This document shows, piece by piece, positions 1-11,741 of a DNA stretch of 64,000 nucleotides; within the stretch, counting starts at the first letter, position 1, and each line of letters starts with the position of its first letter. Location of the stretch: the NCBI RefSeq assembly GCF_033115175.1, contig NC_084829.1:16070496-16134495 (forward strand), read 5' to 3'. This DNA is from Lepus europaeus (Eukaryota; Chordata; Mammalia; Lagomorpha; Leporidae). Position numbers and translations under genes: made by a program. The notes beneath the pieces were generated by a model that made no database searches, had not been told where the DNA came from, and saw only the letters and a list, made by a program, of their open reading frames with translations.

Positions 1-3000
1 TTTAATACTCCACTCTCAGAGATAGACAGATCAACAGGACAGAAGATCAACAAGGAGACAGTAGATTTAAACGACATTATAGCTCAAATGGACCTAACAG
101 ATATCTACAGAACTTTTTATGCTACACAGAAAGAATTTACATTCTTCTCAGCAGTACATGGAACCTTCTCTAGGATTGACCACATACTAGGCCATAAAGC
201 AAGTCTCAGCAAATTCAAAAGAATTAGAATCATACCATGCAGCTTCTCAGACCACAAAGGAATGAAGTTGGAAATTAGCAACTCGGGAATCCCTAGAGCA
301 CGTGCAAACACATGGAGATTGAACAACATGCTCCTGAATGAACAATGGGTCATAGAAGAAATTAAAAGAGAAATCAAAAATTTTCTGGAAGTAAATGAGG
401 ATAACAGCACATCATAGCAAAATCTATGGGATACAGCAAAAGCAGTGTTAAGAGGAAAGTTTACATCAATAGGTGCCTACATCAAGAAATTGGAAAGGCA
501 CCAAATACATGAGCTTTCAAGTCATCTCAAGGATCTAAAAAATCAGCAGCAAACCAGACCCAAAGCTAGTAGGAGAAGAGAAATAATTAAAATCAAAAAA
601 GAAATCAACAGGATTGAATCCAAAAAAAATTACAAAAAATCAGCCAAATGAAGAGCTGGTTTTTTGAAAAAAAAAAACAAAATTGACACCCCATTGGCCC
701 AACTAACTAAAAAAAGAAAAGACCCAAATCAATACAATCAGAGATGAAAAGGGAAACATAACAACAGACACCACAGAAATAAAAAGAATCATCAGAAATT
801 ACTTCAAGGACTTGTATGCCAGCAAACAGGGAAATCTTTCAGAAATGGATAGATTCCTGGACACATACAACCTACCTAAATTGAGCCAGGAAGACATAGA
901 AAACCTAAACAGACCCATAACTGACACAGAAATTGAAACAGTAATAAAGGCCCTCCCAACAAAGAAAAGCCCAGGACCAGAGGGATTCACTGCTGAATTC
1001 TACCAGACATTTAAAGAACAACTAACTCAAATTCTTCTCAAACTATTCAGAACAATCAAAAAAGAGGGAATCCTCCCAAACTCTTTCTATGAAGCCAGCA
1101 TCACCTTAATTCCTAAGCCAGAAAAAGATGCAGCATTGAAAGAGAATTACAGACCAATTTCCCTGATGAACATAGATGCAAAAATCCTCAATAAAATTCT
1201 GGCCAATAGAATGCAACATCACATTAGAAAGATTATCCACCCAGACCAAGTGGGATTCATCCCTGGTATGCAGGGATGGTTCAATGTTCGCAAAACAATC
1301 AACGTGATACACCACATTAACAGATTGCAGAAGAAAACCCATATGATTCTCTCAATAGACGCAGAGAAAGCATTTGATAAAATACAACACCCTTTCATGA
1401 TGAAAACCCTAAGCAAACTGGGTATGGAAGGAACATTCCTCAATACAATCAAAGCAATTTATAAAAAACCTATGGCCAGTATCCTATTGAATGGGGAAAA
1501 GTTGGAAGCATTTCCATTGAGATCTGGTACCAGACAGGGATGCCCACTCTCACCACTGCTATTCAATATAGTTCTGGAAGTTTTAGCCAGAGCTATTAGG
1601 CAAGAAAAAGAAATTAAAGGGATACAAATTGGGAAGGAAGAACTCAAACTATCCCTCTTTGCAGATGATATGATTCTTTCTTTAGGGGACCCAAAGAACT
1701 CTACTAAGAGACTACTGGAACTCATCGAAGAGTTTGGCAAAGTAGCAGGATATAAAATCAATGCACAAAAATCAACAGCCTTTGTATACACAGACAATTC
1801 CATGGCTAAGGAAGAACTTCTAAGATCAATCCCATTCTCAATAGCTACAAAAACAATCAAATACCTTGGAATAAACTTAACCAAGGACATTAAAGATCTC
1901 TACGATGAAACCTACAAAACCTTAAAGAAAGAAATAGAAGAGGATACCAAAAAATGGAGAAATCTTCCATGCTCATGGATTGGAAGAATCAATATCATCA
2001 AAATGTCTATTCTCCCAAAAGCAATTTATAGATTCAATGCAATACCAATCAAAATACCAAAGGCATTCTTCTCAGATCTGGAAAAAATGATGCTGAAATT
2101 CATTGGAGACACAGGAGACCTCAAATAACTAAAGCAATCTTGTACAACAAAAACAAAGCCGGAGGCATCACAATACCAGATTTCAGGACATACTACAGGG
2201 CAGGTGTTATCAAAACAGCATGGTACTGGTACAGAAACAGGTGGATAGACCAATGGAACAGAATAGAAACACCAGAAATGAACCCAAACTTCTACAGCCA
2301 ACTCATATTTGATCAAGGATTCAAAACCAATCCCTATAGTAAGGACAGCCTATTCAATAAATCTTGCTGGGAAAACTGGATTTCCACGTGCAGAATCATG
2401 AAGCAAGATCCCTACCTTTCACCTCACACAAAAATTCACTCAACATGGATTAAAAACTTAAATCTATGACCAGACACCATCAAATTATTAGAGAGCATTG
2501 GAGAAACCCTGCAAGGTATAGGCACAGGTAAAGACTTCTTGGAAAAGACCCCAGGAGCACAGGCAGTCAAAGCCAGAATTAACCATTGGGATTGCCAAAC
2601 GGACAAGTTTCTGTACTGCAAAAGAGACAGTCAAGAAAGTGAATAGGAAACCGACAGAATGGAAAAAAAAATATTTGCAAACTATGCAACAGATAAAGGG
2701 TTGATAACCAGAATCTACAAAGAAATCAAGAAACTCCACAACATCAAAACAAACAACCCACTTAAGAGATGGGCCAAGGACCTCAACAGACATCTTTCCT
2801 AAGAGGAAATCCAAATGGCCAACAGACACATGAAAAAATGTTCAAGATCACTAGCAATCAGAGAAATGCAAATCAAAACCACAATGAGGTTCCATCTCAC
2901 CCCGATGAGAATGGCTCACATTCAGAAATCTACCAACAACAGATGCTGGAGAGGATGTGGGGAAAAAGGGACACTAACCCACTGTTGGTGGGAATGCAAA

Positions 3001-3369
3001 CTGGTAAAGCCACTATGGAAGTCAGTCTGGAGATTCCTCAGAAACCTGAACATAACCCTACCATACAACCCAGCCATCCCACTCCTTGGAATTTAACCAA
3101 AGGAAATAAAATTGGCAAACAAAAAAGCCATCTGAACATTAATGTTTATTGCAGCTCAATTCACAATAGCTAAGACCTGGAACCAACCCCAATGCCCATC
3201 AACAGTAGACTGGATAAAGAAACTATGGGACATGTACTCTATAGAATACTATACAGCAGTCAAAAACAATGAAACCCAGTCATTTGCAACATTATGGAGC
3301 AATCTGGAAAGCATCATGCTGAGTGAATTAAGCCAGTCCCATTTGTTTTCCCTGATCAGTGACAACTAA
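1..3369 (+). pseudogene. L1 ORF2 (endonuclease/reverse transcriptase), decayed
   Basis: ORF2 encodes the endonuclease and reverse transcriptase used for target-primed reverse transcription. The endonuclease C-terminal SDH motif is near 247-255 (SFSDHKG). An in-frame stop falls near 415 and a frameshift near 650-800. An open stretch at 812-2128 holds the linker and RT domain, with the catalytic FADD at about 1658-1670 and the preceding '[14 protein letters not shown]' palm motif near 1525-1565. Translation then breaks at about 2125 and again near 2468 and 2640. The C-terminal cysteine-containing region ('[12 protein letters not shown]') is near 2942-2970, and the frame ends at the stop at 3367-3369. 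No full-length protein is possible. Confidence 0.92.
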
Positions 3370-4273
3370 CTGAGCACCAAAGGGAAACCTGTTGAAGTGT
3401 AATGGACACTATGAGAAATATTGACTTGATCAGCTCTTATGCTGACTGTTGATGTACAATGTAATACTTTATCCATTTTAGTATTTTTTGTGAACTCTGT
3501 AATGAACACACAATTATTCTTAGGTGTCTAAATCTTAACTGAATAGTGATCCCTGTTAAATATAAGAATGAGAAAAAGAGAGGGAGGAGATGTACAATTG
3601 GGGACATGCTCAATCGGACTTGCCCCAAATGATGGAGTTAGAAAAGTGCCAGTGAATTCCAATACAATCCCATCAAGGTGGCATGTACCAATGCCATCTC
3701 ACCAGTCCAGGTGATCAATTTCAGTTTACAATTGATCACACTGATAGATCTAAGAGTCAAAGGGATCACACAAACAAGACTAATGTCTGCTAATACTAAC
3801 TGATAAAACCAAAAAAAAAAGGGAGAGAAGGATCCAACATGGGAAGGGGGAGACTCAGCAGACTCATAGAATGACAGATGTCCTAAATAGCACTCTGGCC
3901 TCAGAATCAGCCCTTAAGGCATTTGGATCTGGCTGAAGAGCCTATGAGAGTATTTTAGGCATGGAAAGCCAAGACACGAAGGGGGAAAAAAAAAGATGAT
4001 GAAGAAGAAGAAGACCTAAATGAAGGATCTTAGTGAGTGTGATCCCAGTGGAAAGAACGGAGCCATCAAAGAAGGAGGTACCTTTCTCTGAAGAAGGGAG
4101 AGAACTTCCACATTTACTATGACCCTGTTGGAATAAGATCAAAGTCGGCGAACCCTAATGGCTTCCATAGCCTCGGCAACTCATGGCTAGAGCCTAGGGA
4201 CATTATTGATGCCATAAACAAGAGTGTTAAATTGTTAAATCAACATCAAGAGTCACTGTGTACTTACCTCCCA

Positions 4274-4678
4274 TGTGGGATCTGTCCTTAATAGGTTGTC
4301 CAAGGTGAAGTAATGATATAGCTAGTACTGAAACAGTATTTTTACACTTTGTGGTTATGTGTGTGTGCAAACTGATGTAATCTTTACTTAGTATATACTG
4401 ATGCGATCTTCTGTATATAAAGATAATTGAAAATGAAAAAAAAAAACCCTTGGTGTTAAATTGGAAATTACATAGAAAAGTAATCAATCTTTTTAAAAAA
4501 TATCATGCAGGATCTCTGTCATTAATGTGATATACTCTGTTATTTAATGCTATAACTAGTACTCCAACAGTATTTTTTCACTTTGTGTTGCTATGTGAGG
4601 GCAAACTGTTGAAATCTTTATATATACTAAACTAATTTTCTGTATATAAAGAGAATTGAAAATGAATCTTGATGTGAA
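4274..4678 (+). repeat. Internal duplication inside L1 3'UTR
   Basis: Two related units of about 170 bp lie in direct order (about 4274-4446 and 4508-4678). Each runs from 'ggatct(c)tgtc' through 'cttctgtatataaag' to 'aattgaaaatga'. A spacer of about 60 bp, containing an A-run, separates them. The same two-unit structure occurs in the L1 at 11200-11596, whereas the other L1-type 3' ends in this window have one unit. Confidence 0.8.
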
Positions 4679-4778
4679 TGGAAGGGGAGAGGGAGTGGGA
4701 AAGGGGAGGGTTTCGGGTTGGGGGGAAGTTGTGAAGGGAAGCCTTTGTAATCCATAAGCTGTACTTTGGAAATTTATA

Positions 4779-4802
4779 TTAATTAATTAATTAATTAATT
4801 AC
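4779..4802 (+). repeat. (ATTA)n at L1 tail
   Basis: Six tandem ATTA/TTAA units form the end of the L1 and probably arose by expansion within its tail. Confidence 0.85.
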
Positions 4803-5075
4803 AAAAAGAAATCTAATCTCCATTTTAATGGAAATACCCAAAACAGCTGAACACAAATTATGTAGGACAAACATGACAATGTGGATGGCATGTGAACCTT
4901 CTCCTTATTGAACGTGCATAACCCATTCTGGAACTTTCCAAAAAGCTTACTGAATATGTAAAACTTCCCAGGAGTAAGCCCTATAATACCTTTTAACTCG
5001 TGGATCTTCCAGAACCTGATTGATTAGTTAAAAACTTGCCCCTGAATTGTAGTTTAAATGTAACTCTTACTGCTC

Positions 5076-5297
5076 AAGGCCAATATTGTGGTCTAGCAGG
5101 TAAAGCCACCATCTGCTGTGCCAGCAAACCATATGGGCACTGGCATATGAGTTCTGGCTGCTTAACTTCCAAGCCAGCACTCTGCTGGAGTGGCCCAGCT
5201 ACAATGGCCATCTTGGGAGTGAACCAGCAGATGGAAGATCTCTCTCTCTGGCTCGCTTTGCCTCTGCCTTTCAAATAAATAAATATTAAAAAAAAAA
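5076..5297 (+). mobile_element. CSINE (lagomorph tRNA-derived SINE)
   Basis: A CSINE with a diverged, shortened head. It shows 'catatgggcactgg', 'gtgaaccagcagatggaag', the CT-rich stretch and an 'aaataaataaat' tail. A 14-bp target-site duplication, aactcttactgctc, flanks it at 5062-5075 and 5298-5311, showing L1-type insertion. Confidence 0.9.
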
Positions 5298-5374
5298 AAC
5301 TCTTACTGCTCTCAACTCACACTGGTGTGGGTGTGCTTTCATTGTCAAAGGCAAAGCACAAGAACCTATGGGGG

Positions 5375-5694
5375 TCAGTGCCACAGCTCACGGGGCTAAT
5401 CCTCCGCCTGCAGCGCCAGCACCCTGGGGTTCTAGTCCAGTTGGGGTGCCAGATTCTGTCCCGGTTGCTCCTCTTCCAGTCCAGCTCTCTGCTGTGGCCC
5501 AGGAAGGCAGTGCAGGATGGCCCAAGTGCTTGGGCCCTGCACCCGCATGGGAGACCAGGAGGAAATGCCTGGCTCCTGGCTCCAGATCAGCACTGCTCAC
5601 TGGCTGTTGCAGCCATTTGGGGAGTGAACCAATGGAAGGAAGACCTTTCTCTCTGTCTCTCTCTCACTGACTCTGGCTGGCCAAAAAAAAAAAA
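5375..5694 (+). mobile_element. CSINE
   Basis: A complete CSINE of the 'cggctaatcctccgcctg' head type with body, CT-rich region and poly(A). A short duplication, cctatggg, is found at both ends (about 5366 and 5696). Confidence 0.88.
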
Positions 5695-5699
5695 GCCTA

Positions 5700-6285
5700 T
5701 GGGTATTCTGCCTGGTCACATTACCCAAAAGAAATGATAATATGAGAGATATGTTTATGATCCTCATTTAATTGACCATATATACCTACCTCATAACATT
5801 ACACTCTATGCCACAAACATGTACATGGTTATTTGTCAATTTAAAATAGATAACATTAATTTAATGGTTCCTCTGAAGATTCTATGAAGACATGTTTTAC
5901 CTACTGTTCTCCATTAACAATCATCTATGGCACAATTTAAAAACCCATTCCCTAGCATCTGATGAGGCGAACTAGACTGCAATGCAGGCAGCTTTGGTCA
6001 GACTGGTGCTACCCTGCTTCTAAAATGTTGGGAGATCTTCCACGTCTCAGGCAGACAGCTGAGTGATCAGTATTTACACACACTTTTCAGTAACAGAACC
6101 TGGCCAACTACCAAAATACCTAAGACCTAAAGGATAAAAGTAATAATAATAATGGTGTCTCCCACTGATTTTTGGCATGGCTTATCAGATTTATAGAACT
6201 TCATAATATCTAACTTTTCCAACTCAACTTTGAGAAACATTTGCTTAAAAATAATGTTGTTTATTCATCAGAAATGATCTTGTGT
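5700..6285. other. Unique AT-rich sequence, no feature seen
   Basis: No ORF, repeat family or structured element could be recognised here. Confidence 0.6.
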
Positions 6286-6544
6286 GGGGCCAGCTGTGGC
6301 ATAGCAGGTAAAGCTGAGCCTGCAGTGTCAGCATCCCATATGGGCACTGGTTCGAGAACTGGCTGCTCCTCTTCCAACCTAACTCTGCTTATGCCCTGGG
6401 GAAAGCAGTAGAAGATGGCCCAAGTCCTTCGACCCCAACACCCGTGTAGGAGACCTGAAAGAAGCTCCTGGCTCCTGGCTTCAGATCAGCTGAGCTCTGG
6501 CCATTGTGGTCATTTGGGGATCGAACCAACAGCTGCAGGAAGTA

Positions 6545-6584
<40 letters not shown>

Positions 6585-6665
6585 CCTCTCCCTCCCTCCC
6601 TCCCTCTGGCTCTACCTCTTTCTGTAACTCTCTTTCAAATAAGTAAAATAAATCTTTTTTAAAAA
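6286..6665 (+). mobile_element. CSINE with expanded (TC)n
   Basis: The head 'ggggccagctgtggcatagc' is followed by a typical CSINE body. An expanded CT/TCCC tract lies at 6542-6606, and the tail is of the aataaatctttt type. Confidence 0.92.
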
Positions 6666-6924
6666 GCAGCATGTTATACACAGTAAATATAATTAATTTT
6701 TGTTTGTCAATTATACCTCAATAAATCTGGGGGAAGAAAAAAAGGAAAACATCACTTTATTTGCAAAAAATAGCAAAAGTGCATATTTACAATTACTATA
6801 AAAACAAAGCATTAAAATATTCAATTTCACAAGTACATGAGAAGGCAATCATTTTTTAATTTTATTTTAAGCCTTTTTCCCCAATTGTGCTAAGAATATT
6901 TGTGATATTTCAATAGCTGTAATT

Positions 6925-7244
6925 GCTTTTTTAAAAAAAATTGTATTTATTTGAAAGACAGAGTTACAGAGAGAGGTAGAGAAAGAGAGAGAGGTCTTCC
7001 ATCCACTGGTTGACTCCTCAGATGGCTGCAACAGCCAGAGCTGCACCCATCCAAAGCCAGGAGCCTCTTCAGGATCTCCCACGTGAGTGCAGGGACCCAA
7101 GGACTTGGGCCATCTTCTACTGCTTTCCCAGGTCATATCAGAGAGCTGGATTTGAAGAGGAGCAGCTGGGACTAGAACCGGCGCCCATATGAGATGCTGT
7201 CGCTTCAGGCCAGGGCTTTAACCCGCTGTGCCACACCACTGGCT
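6925..7244 (-). mobile_element. CSINE, antisense
   Basis: In reverse orientation the sequence begins with 'tttatttgaaagacagagttacagagag' and ends with the complement of the CSINE head ('ggctttaacccgctgtgccac'). Imperfect direct repeats (tcaatagctgtaatt at about 6910 and tcaagagctaatatt at 7245) look like an aged target-site duplication. Confidence 0.92.
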
Positions 7245-7259
7245 TCAAGAGCTAATATT

Positions 7260-7850
7260 TCTAATATTTCAAATATTCCCACCATGTTTATGGTCCACCA
7301 AAAAAAAAAGTCAAATGATCCCAAAAGTTCAAAGATTAATCTGAAATTAAGCTCAGAAATCAGATCACCCTGAGACAAAATATAGTTCACGCAGCTGCAA
7401 AGTTCTGGGTCTTCTTCAGGTTGGAGTCAGCAGCCAAGAAAAAAAGTGGTGGTCTATTTTAAAATGATTCACTTACCACAATGAAGAGGAAAATAAGGGT
7501 GATAGCAGACTCAGTGAAGTGAAAATTCAGACAGTTATAGAAGAGTTCAGAGTGTTCGTTAGAACAAGTTTTCCAAGGAAAAGGAGAGCTGTGAAAAACC
7601 TGACTAAACAGAGTACACGAGTGAAATTGAGATCTTTAGTCAAAGTGAAAAGTTGCAAGTAGCCAGATATTTAGAATCTTGATAGAGGAAATGCCATTAA
7701 CTGATATTGTTTCTCATTACCATCATTGTTCATAACATTTGTATATAATATATACACTTATATATGTATTCCTAAAGACAGCAATTGAAAGGAGGAAAAT
7801 GTTTCTCAAACGTTTTCCTAAATACCAGCTATAGCTTTCCACAAACTGAT
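7260..7850. other. Unique sequence, no feature seen
   Basis: AT-rich DNA. No gene, RNA or repeat could be assigned. Confidence 0.6.
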
Positions 7851-7866
7851 GAAAATGAATGTTTTT

Positions 7867-8054
7867 AATCCAACATGGGAAGCGGGATACACAGCAGACT
7901 CATAGAATGGCAGATGTCCTAAACAGCACTCTGACCTCAGAATCAGCCCATATGGCATTTGATCTGGCTAAAAAGCCCATGAGAGTATTTTAGGCATAGA
8001 AAGCCAAAACCCTGTGGGAAAACAAACAAACAAAAGACCTAAATGAAAGATCTC
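7867..8054 (+). mobile_element. L1 element E, left part (3'UTR fragment)
   Basis: This is L1 3'UTR sequence ('aatccaacatgggaag...cagactcatagaatgg') that stops abruptly at the 5' end of L1 D. Its continuation is at 20647-21168. The imperfect repeats gaaaatgaatgttttt (7851-7866) and gaaaataaatgtcttt (21169-21184) appear to be the target-site duplication of this 5'-truncated L1. It is the oldest layer of the nest. Confidence 0.85.
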
Positions 8055-8934
8055 GGGAGAGGGGCAAAATGGTGGAATAGGGAGGGAGCACACCGATAGT
8101 CCGGGAAAAGATGGTTCAATAAAAGCAGAGATTCTGTAGTTTCAGGGAAAAGTTAGGCAAAAAATACTGCAGAGGAAACTCTTCTGGAACTAGTGAGACA
8201 AGGTGGACCTGTGAGGAGGGCACAGACACCCACGGCACAGGACACCAGCCGACAAGTCTACACACCAGCGCTGGAAAGTGAGGTGAGACAAGGCAGCCAG
8301 CACTGCTGCAGTAGCCGCCGGCAACGGCCACTGCAGCCACTGCCGCGTCCCCCCACCCCACCCTGGGACAGACAGGTGAGACACACACGACTGATGGGGG
8401 AGGAAATCGATAACAAAGTGAATAGCGCCCACGGGAAGAGGGTACAATCCAGGGGGACGAACTGAGGGGTTGAACATGCCAGGATCCTTTGGTGTCTCCA
8501 CCCTCCCCCTAGTCAGAGCTGAAGCAGGCGGAAAGCAGCCATCTTGTTTGTTTACATTCTGGCGTAAAGGAGAACAGCCTCTGCTTTCACGCTCCAAAGG
8601 AGGAAACTTCAGGGGCAGAGTCCAAAGGTGGTCTGGAGCTACTTGGCACTCCTCACGCAGGGGGTGTAGCGAGGGAGAGTGGCTGACCAATGAACCCCAG
8701 GCACAAACATGTCAGGGCAAACAAAGAAACACGGAAAGTGGCCCCAAAGGGGCAGAGCTTGGTACCACAAAGCCATAACACCAGCCCACTCAAGTTACCA
8801 AAATAAATAAATAAATAAATAAATACAAATAAAAAAACAAATTCTAGAAGGTAGAGCTGCCTGCTTACATTGGCTATTGGTACAGACTCACAGCAGCCCA
8901 TAGCAGAGGGAAATCAACCTGAAAATCAACCCAA
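8055..8934 (+). promoter_or_regulatory. L1 D 5'UTR (internal promoter region)
   Basis: The region starts with 'gggcaaaatggtggaatag', a degenerate form of the YY1-type L1 start seen in copies A-C. It continues GC-rich, with CpGs at about 8230-8450. A short (AATA)n run at 8803-8825 lies just before ORF1. Confidence 0.75.
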
Positions 8935-9130
8935 ATGGAAATGTGGAAAAACAAAGGAAAAATCCAGAGTAAGAATATAGAAGAACCTATGAACTTGCCA
9001 ATGGAGCAGGCTAAACCATCCAAAATAGAGACTGAAGAAGAAGAATTTGAAACTATGCTAGAAATAGAATTCAGAAAACTAATAATCATTTACCTAGAAA
9101 TAATGAGAAACAGTTTCAAGATATGATCGA
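8935..9130 (+). pseudogene. L1 D ORF1, N-terminal part
   Basis: A charged N-terminal ORF1 segment starts at the ATG at 8935 and is open to a stop at 9124-9126, just before the insertion point of element A. The remaining ORF1 resumes at 15127 after element A. A frameshift is needed to join the two parts, so the gene was probably already damaged. Confidence 0.7.
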
Positions 9131-9135
9131 GAAAT

Positions 9136-9150
9136 CCAAGATGGCGGAAT
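9136..9150 (+). promoter_or_regulatory. YY1-like motif at composite A 5' end
   Basis: The motif ccaagatggcggaat lies within the first 20 bases of the element. It matches the known YY1 site at the start of L1 5'UTRs, which sets transcription initiation at the element's first base. The placement is the same in copy B. Confidence 0.75.
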
Positions 9151-10157
9151 AGGAAGAGAGCACATTGATATTCTTCGGCAAGACACAGGTTAATAAAAGT
9201 GGAGATACTGCAGGGTCAAGGAAGAGTAGGGGAAGAAACAGCAGAGGAAACTCTTCTGGAACTAGTGATTCACAGTGGACCTGCGTGGAGAGCGTGGGAG
9301 CCCAAGTTCGGGACACCAGCGGCAGACTCAACGCACCAGCGCTGGAACGCGAGGTGAGCCGAACCTCCATAGCCCGAGACACCAGCGGGCAAGCGGAAAG
9401 AGGAGGCTAGAGGGAATGAGGCTTGAAACTCCGTGGGGAAAAGTTCACCAGGCTAACTAGAAGAGAGAGAGGGAAAAAAAAAAAGTGACCGAAACGGACA
9501 CGAGTTTCTCTCTCTCCGCTCACCCCTCAAGGGCGAGCAAGACAAAGAGCAGGCGCCATTTTGGACATACGTCATAAGCAGGGCGACCTCAGGTCTGCAC
9601 CGGCCCTGAGCCTAGCAGAAAAACCTGACTCTGGGGGGAGGGGTGAAATAACTGGAGATTAGCATCTAACTTGGCAACCCAGTGGGAGACTGCAGGAGAA
9701 TTGGAGCCCACACCGAGGGCAGCACAGATTCCCTGTGTGGTCCTTGGGAAAGAGCTTCCAATCTCTGGCTCCTGTGGGTATATCATTTGCCTGCTAACTA
9801 CCTCCAATTACATTCAGCTGTGCGGAATTACTTCCCTTTTGAATCAACAAAAGAAAGAGAGATTTACCACACCTAACCTGGGAGTGTCATCTTGACACAC
9901 CCTCAACCCTGAGGAACCAAACACAGCTCTCACTCCACACCCATCTCAAGCCTCTAAGGCTCCACTGAAAGCAGACAGTCCACTTAATCTAGAGTCATAG
10001 TATAACAAGAAAAAAAAAAACACCACAGTGAAGAAACCAAATATCTCCAACATGCCATACAACAAACGCAAAAACCGAGGTAACAAGAACAAGGAAGACA
10101 CTATGACACCCCCAAATGAAAAGGACACCCCAACTCAAGATTATGAAGATGATGAGA

Positions 10158-11741
10158 TATACTATACAGCAGTAAGAAACAATGAAACCCAGTCATTTGC
10201 AACAAGATGGAGCAATCTGGAAAACATCATGCTGAGTGAATTAAGCCAGTCCCAAAGAGACAAATTTCATTTGTTTTCCCTGATCGGTGACAACTGAGCG
10301 CCAAAGAGAAAACCTGTTAAGTGAAATGGACACTATAAGCAACAATGAACTGATCAGCTCCTGTCCTGACTTTAGATGTACAATGTAATACTCTATCCTT
10401 TTTAGTATTCGTTGTTGTTGTTGTTGTTCTAGTACTATTGGTTGAACTCAGTAATTAACACACAATTATTCTCAGGTGTTTAAATTTTAACTGAAAAGTG
10501 ATCCCTGTTAAATCTAAGAGTGGAAAAAGAGAGGGAGGAGGTAAACAATTAGGAACATGCTCAATCGGACTGGCTGCAAATGGGGGAGTTAGAAATGTAC
10601 AGGGGATTCCAACACAATTCCATCAAGATGGCATGTACCAATGCCATCGCACTAGTCCAAGTGATCAATTTCAGCTCACAATAGATAGCTCTGATAGGTC
10701 TAAGAGTCAAAGAGATCACACAAACAAGATAAGTATCTGCTAATACTGATAGAATCAAAAAGGGAGAGAAAGATCCAACATGGGAAGTGGGATACACAGC
10801 AGACTCATAGGATGGCAGATGTCCTAAACAACACTCCGGCCTCAGAATCAGCCCTCAAGGCATTCAGATCTGGCTGAAGAGCCCATGAGAGTATAGCAGG
10901 CATGGAAAGCCAAGATACCATGGGAAAAAAAAAAAGACCTAAGTGAATGATCTCTGTGAGTGAGATCCCAGTGGAAAGAACGGGGCCATCAAAGAAGGAG
11001 GTACCCTTCTCCGAAGGGAGGAGAGAACATCCACTTTGACTATGACCCTATCGGAATAAGATCAAAGTCAGCGAACCCTAAAGGCTTCCATAGCCCTTGC
11101 AACTCATGACTAGAGCCCAGGGAGATTACTGACGCCATGAACAGGAGTGTCAAATTGTTAAGTCAGCAACAGGAGTCACTGTGTACTTACACCCCATGCG
11201 GGATCTGTCCCCAATGTGTCGTCTAAAGCCAAGTGATGCTACGACTGGTACTGAAACAGTATTTTTATACTTTGCGTTTCTGTGTGGGCGCAGACTGATG
11301 AGGTCTTTGCTAATTATATACTGAAGTGATCTTCTGTATATAAAGAGAATTGGAAATGAAAAAAAAAAAACAACCTGGTGTTAAAATGGAAATGGCATAG
11401 AAAATTAATTATTTTGAAAAAAAATTATGTAGGATCTCTGTCTTTAATGTGCTGTACATTGCTATTTTATGCTATAATTAGTAATCCAATGGTAGTTTTT
11501 TCACTTGATGTTGCTATATGGGCAAAATGTTGAAATCTTTACCTAATATATACTAAACTGATCTTCTGTATACAAAAAGAATTGAAAATGAATCTTTACA
11601 CGAATGGAGGGAGAAAGGGAGCGGGAGGGGGGAGGGTTGCGGGCGGGAGGGAGGTTATGGGAGGGGGGAAGCCATTGTAACCCACAAGCTATACTTTGGA
11701 AATTTATATTCATTAAATAAAAGTTTAATTAAAAAAAAAAA
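10158..11741 (+). mobile_element. L1 element F, 5'-truncated, inside composite A ORF1
   Basis: It begins within the last ORF2 codons ('atactatacagcag'), reaches the ORF2 stop at about 10296, and continues through a 3'UTR with the two-unit internal duplication (about 11200-11370 and 11431-11596). It ends 'cattaaataaaagtttaatt' plus poly(A). The flanking ORF1 sequence resumes directly afterwards. No convincing target-site duplication is visible: the left flank ends gatgatgagat and the right flank starts agaagaaatg. A (GTT)n run is at 10409-10428. Confidence 0.88.
11200..11596 (+). repeat. Internal duplication inside L1 F 3'UTR
   Basis: Two diverged copies of about 165 bp, the same arrangement as at 4274-4678. 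An A-run and about 60 bp of spacer separate them. Confidence 0.8.

Larger units (their letters stand above)
1..4802 (+). mobile_element. L1 retrotransposon, 5' part outside window
   Basis: The window opens inside L1 ORF2 (end of the endonuclease domain) and runs through reverse transcriptase and the C-terminal region to a long 3'UTR (3370 to about 4775). The element ends in the lagomorph-type L1 terminus, 'gtactttggaaatttatatt', followed by an ATTA repeat in place of a clean poly(A). The 3'UTR carries a G-rich polypurine tract at about 4680-4735. The coding part has several frameshifts and stops, so the copy is dead. Its 5' target-site duplication lies outside the window. Confidence 0.93.

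Noticed and set aside
812-2128. Long open frame with reverse transcriptase motifs taken as a gene
   Set aside because: It is the RT part of an L1 ORF2 with stops and frameshifts on both sides, so it is listed as a pseudogene of a mobile element.
8190-8778. Overlapping frames of 90-166 codons on both strands in GC-rich DNA
   Set aside because: They lie in the L1 D 5'UTR, have no domain, and arise from low stop-codon density in GC-rich sequence.
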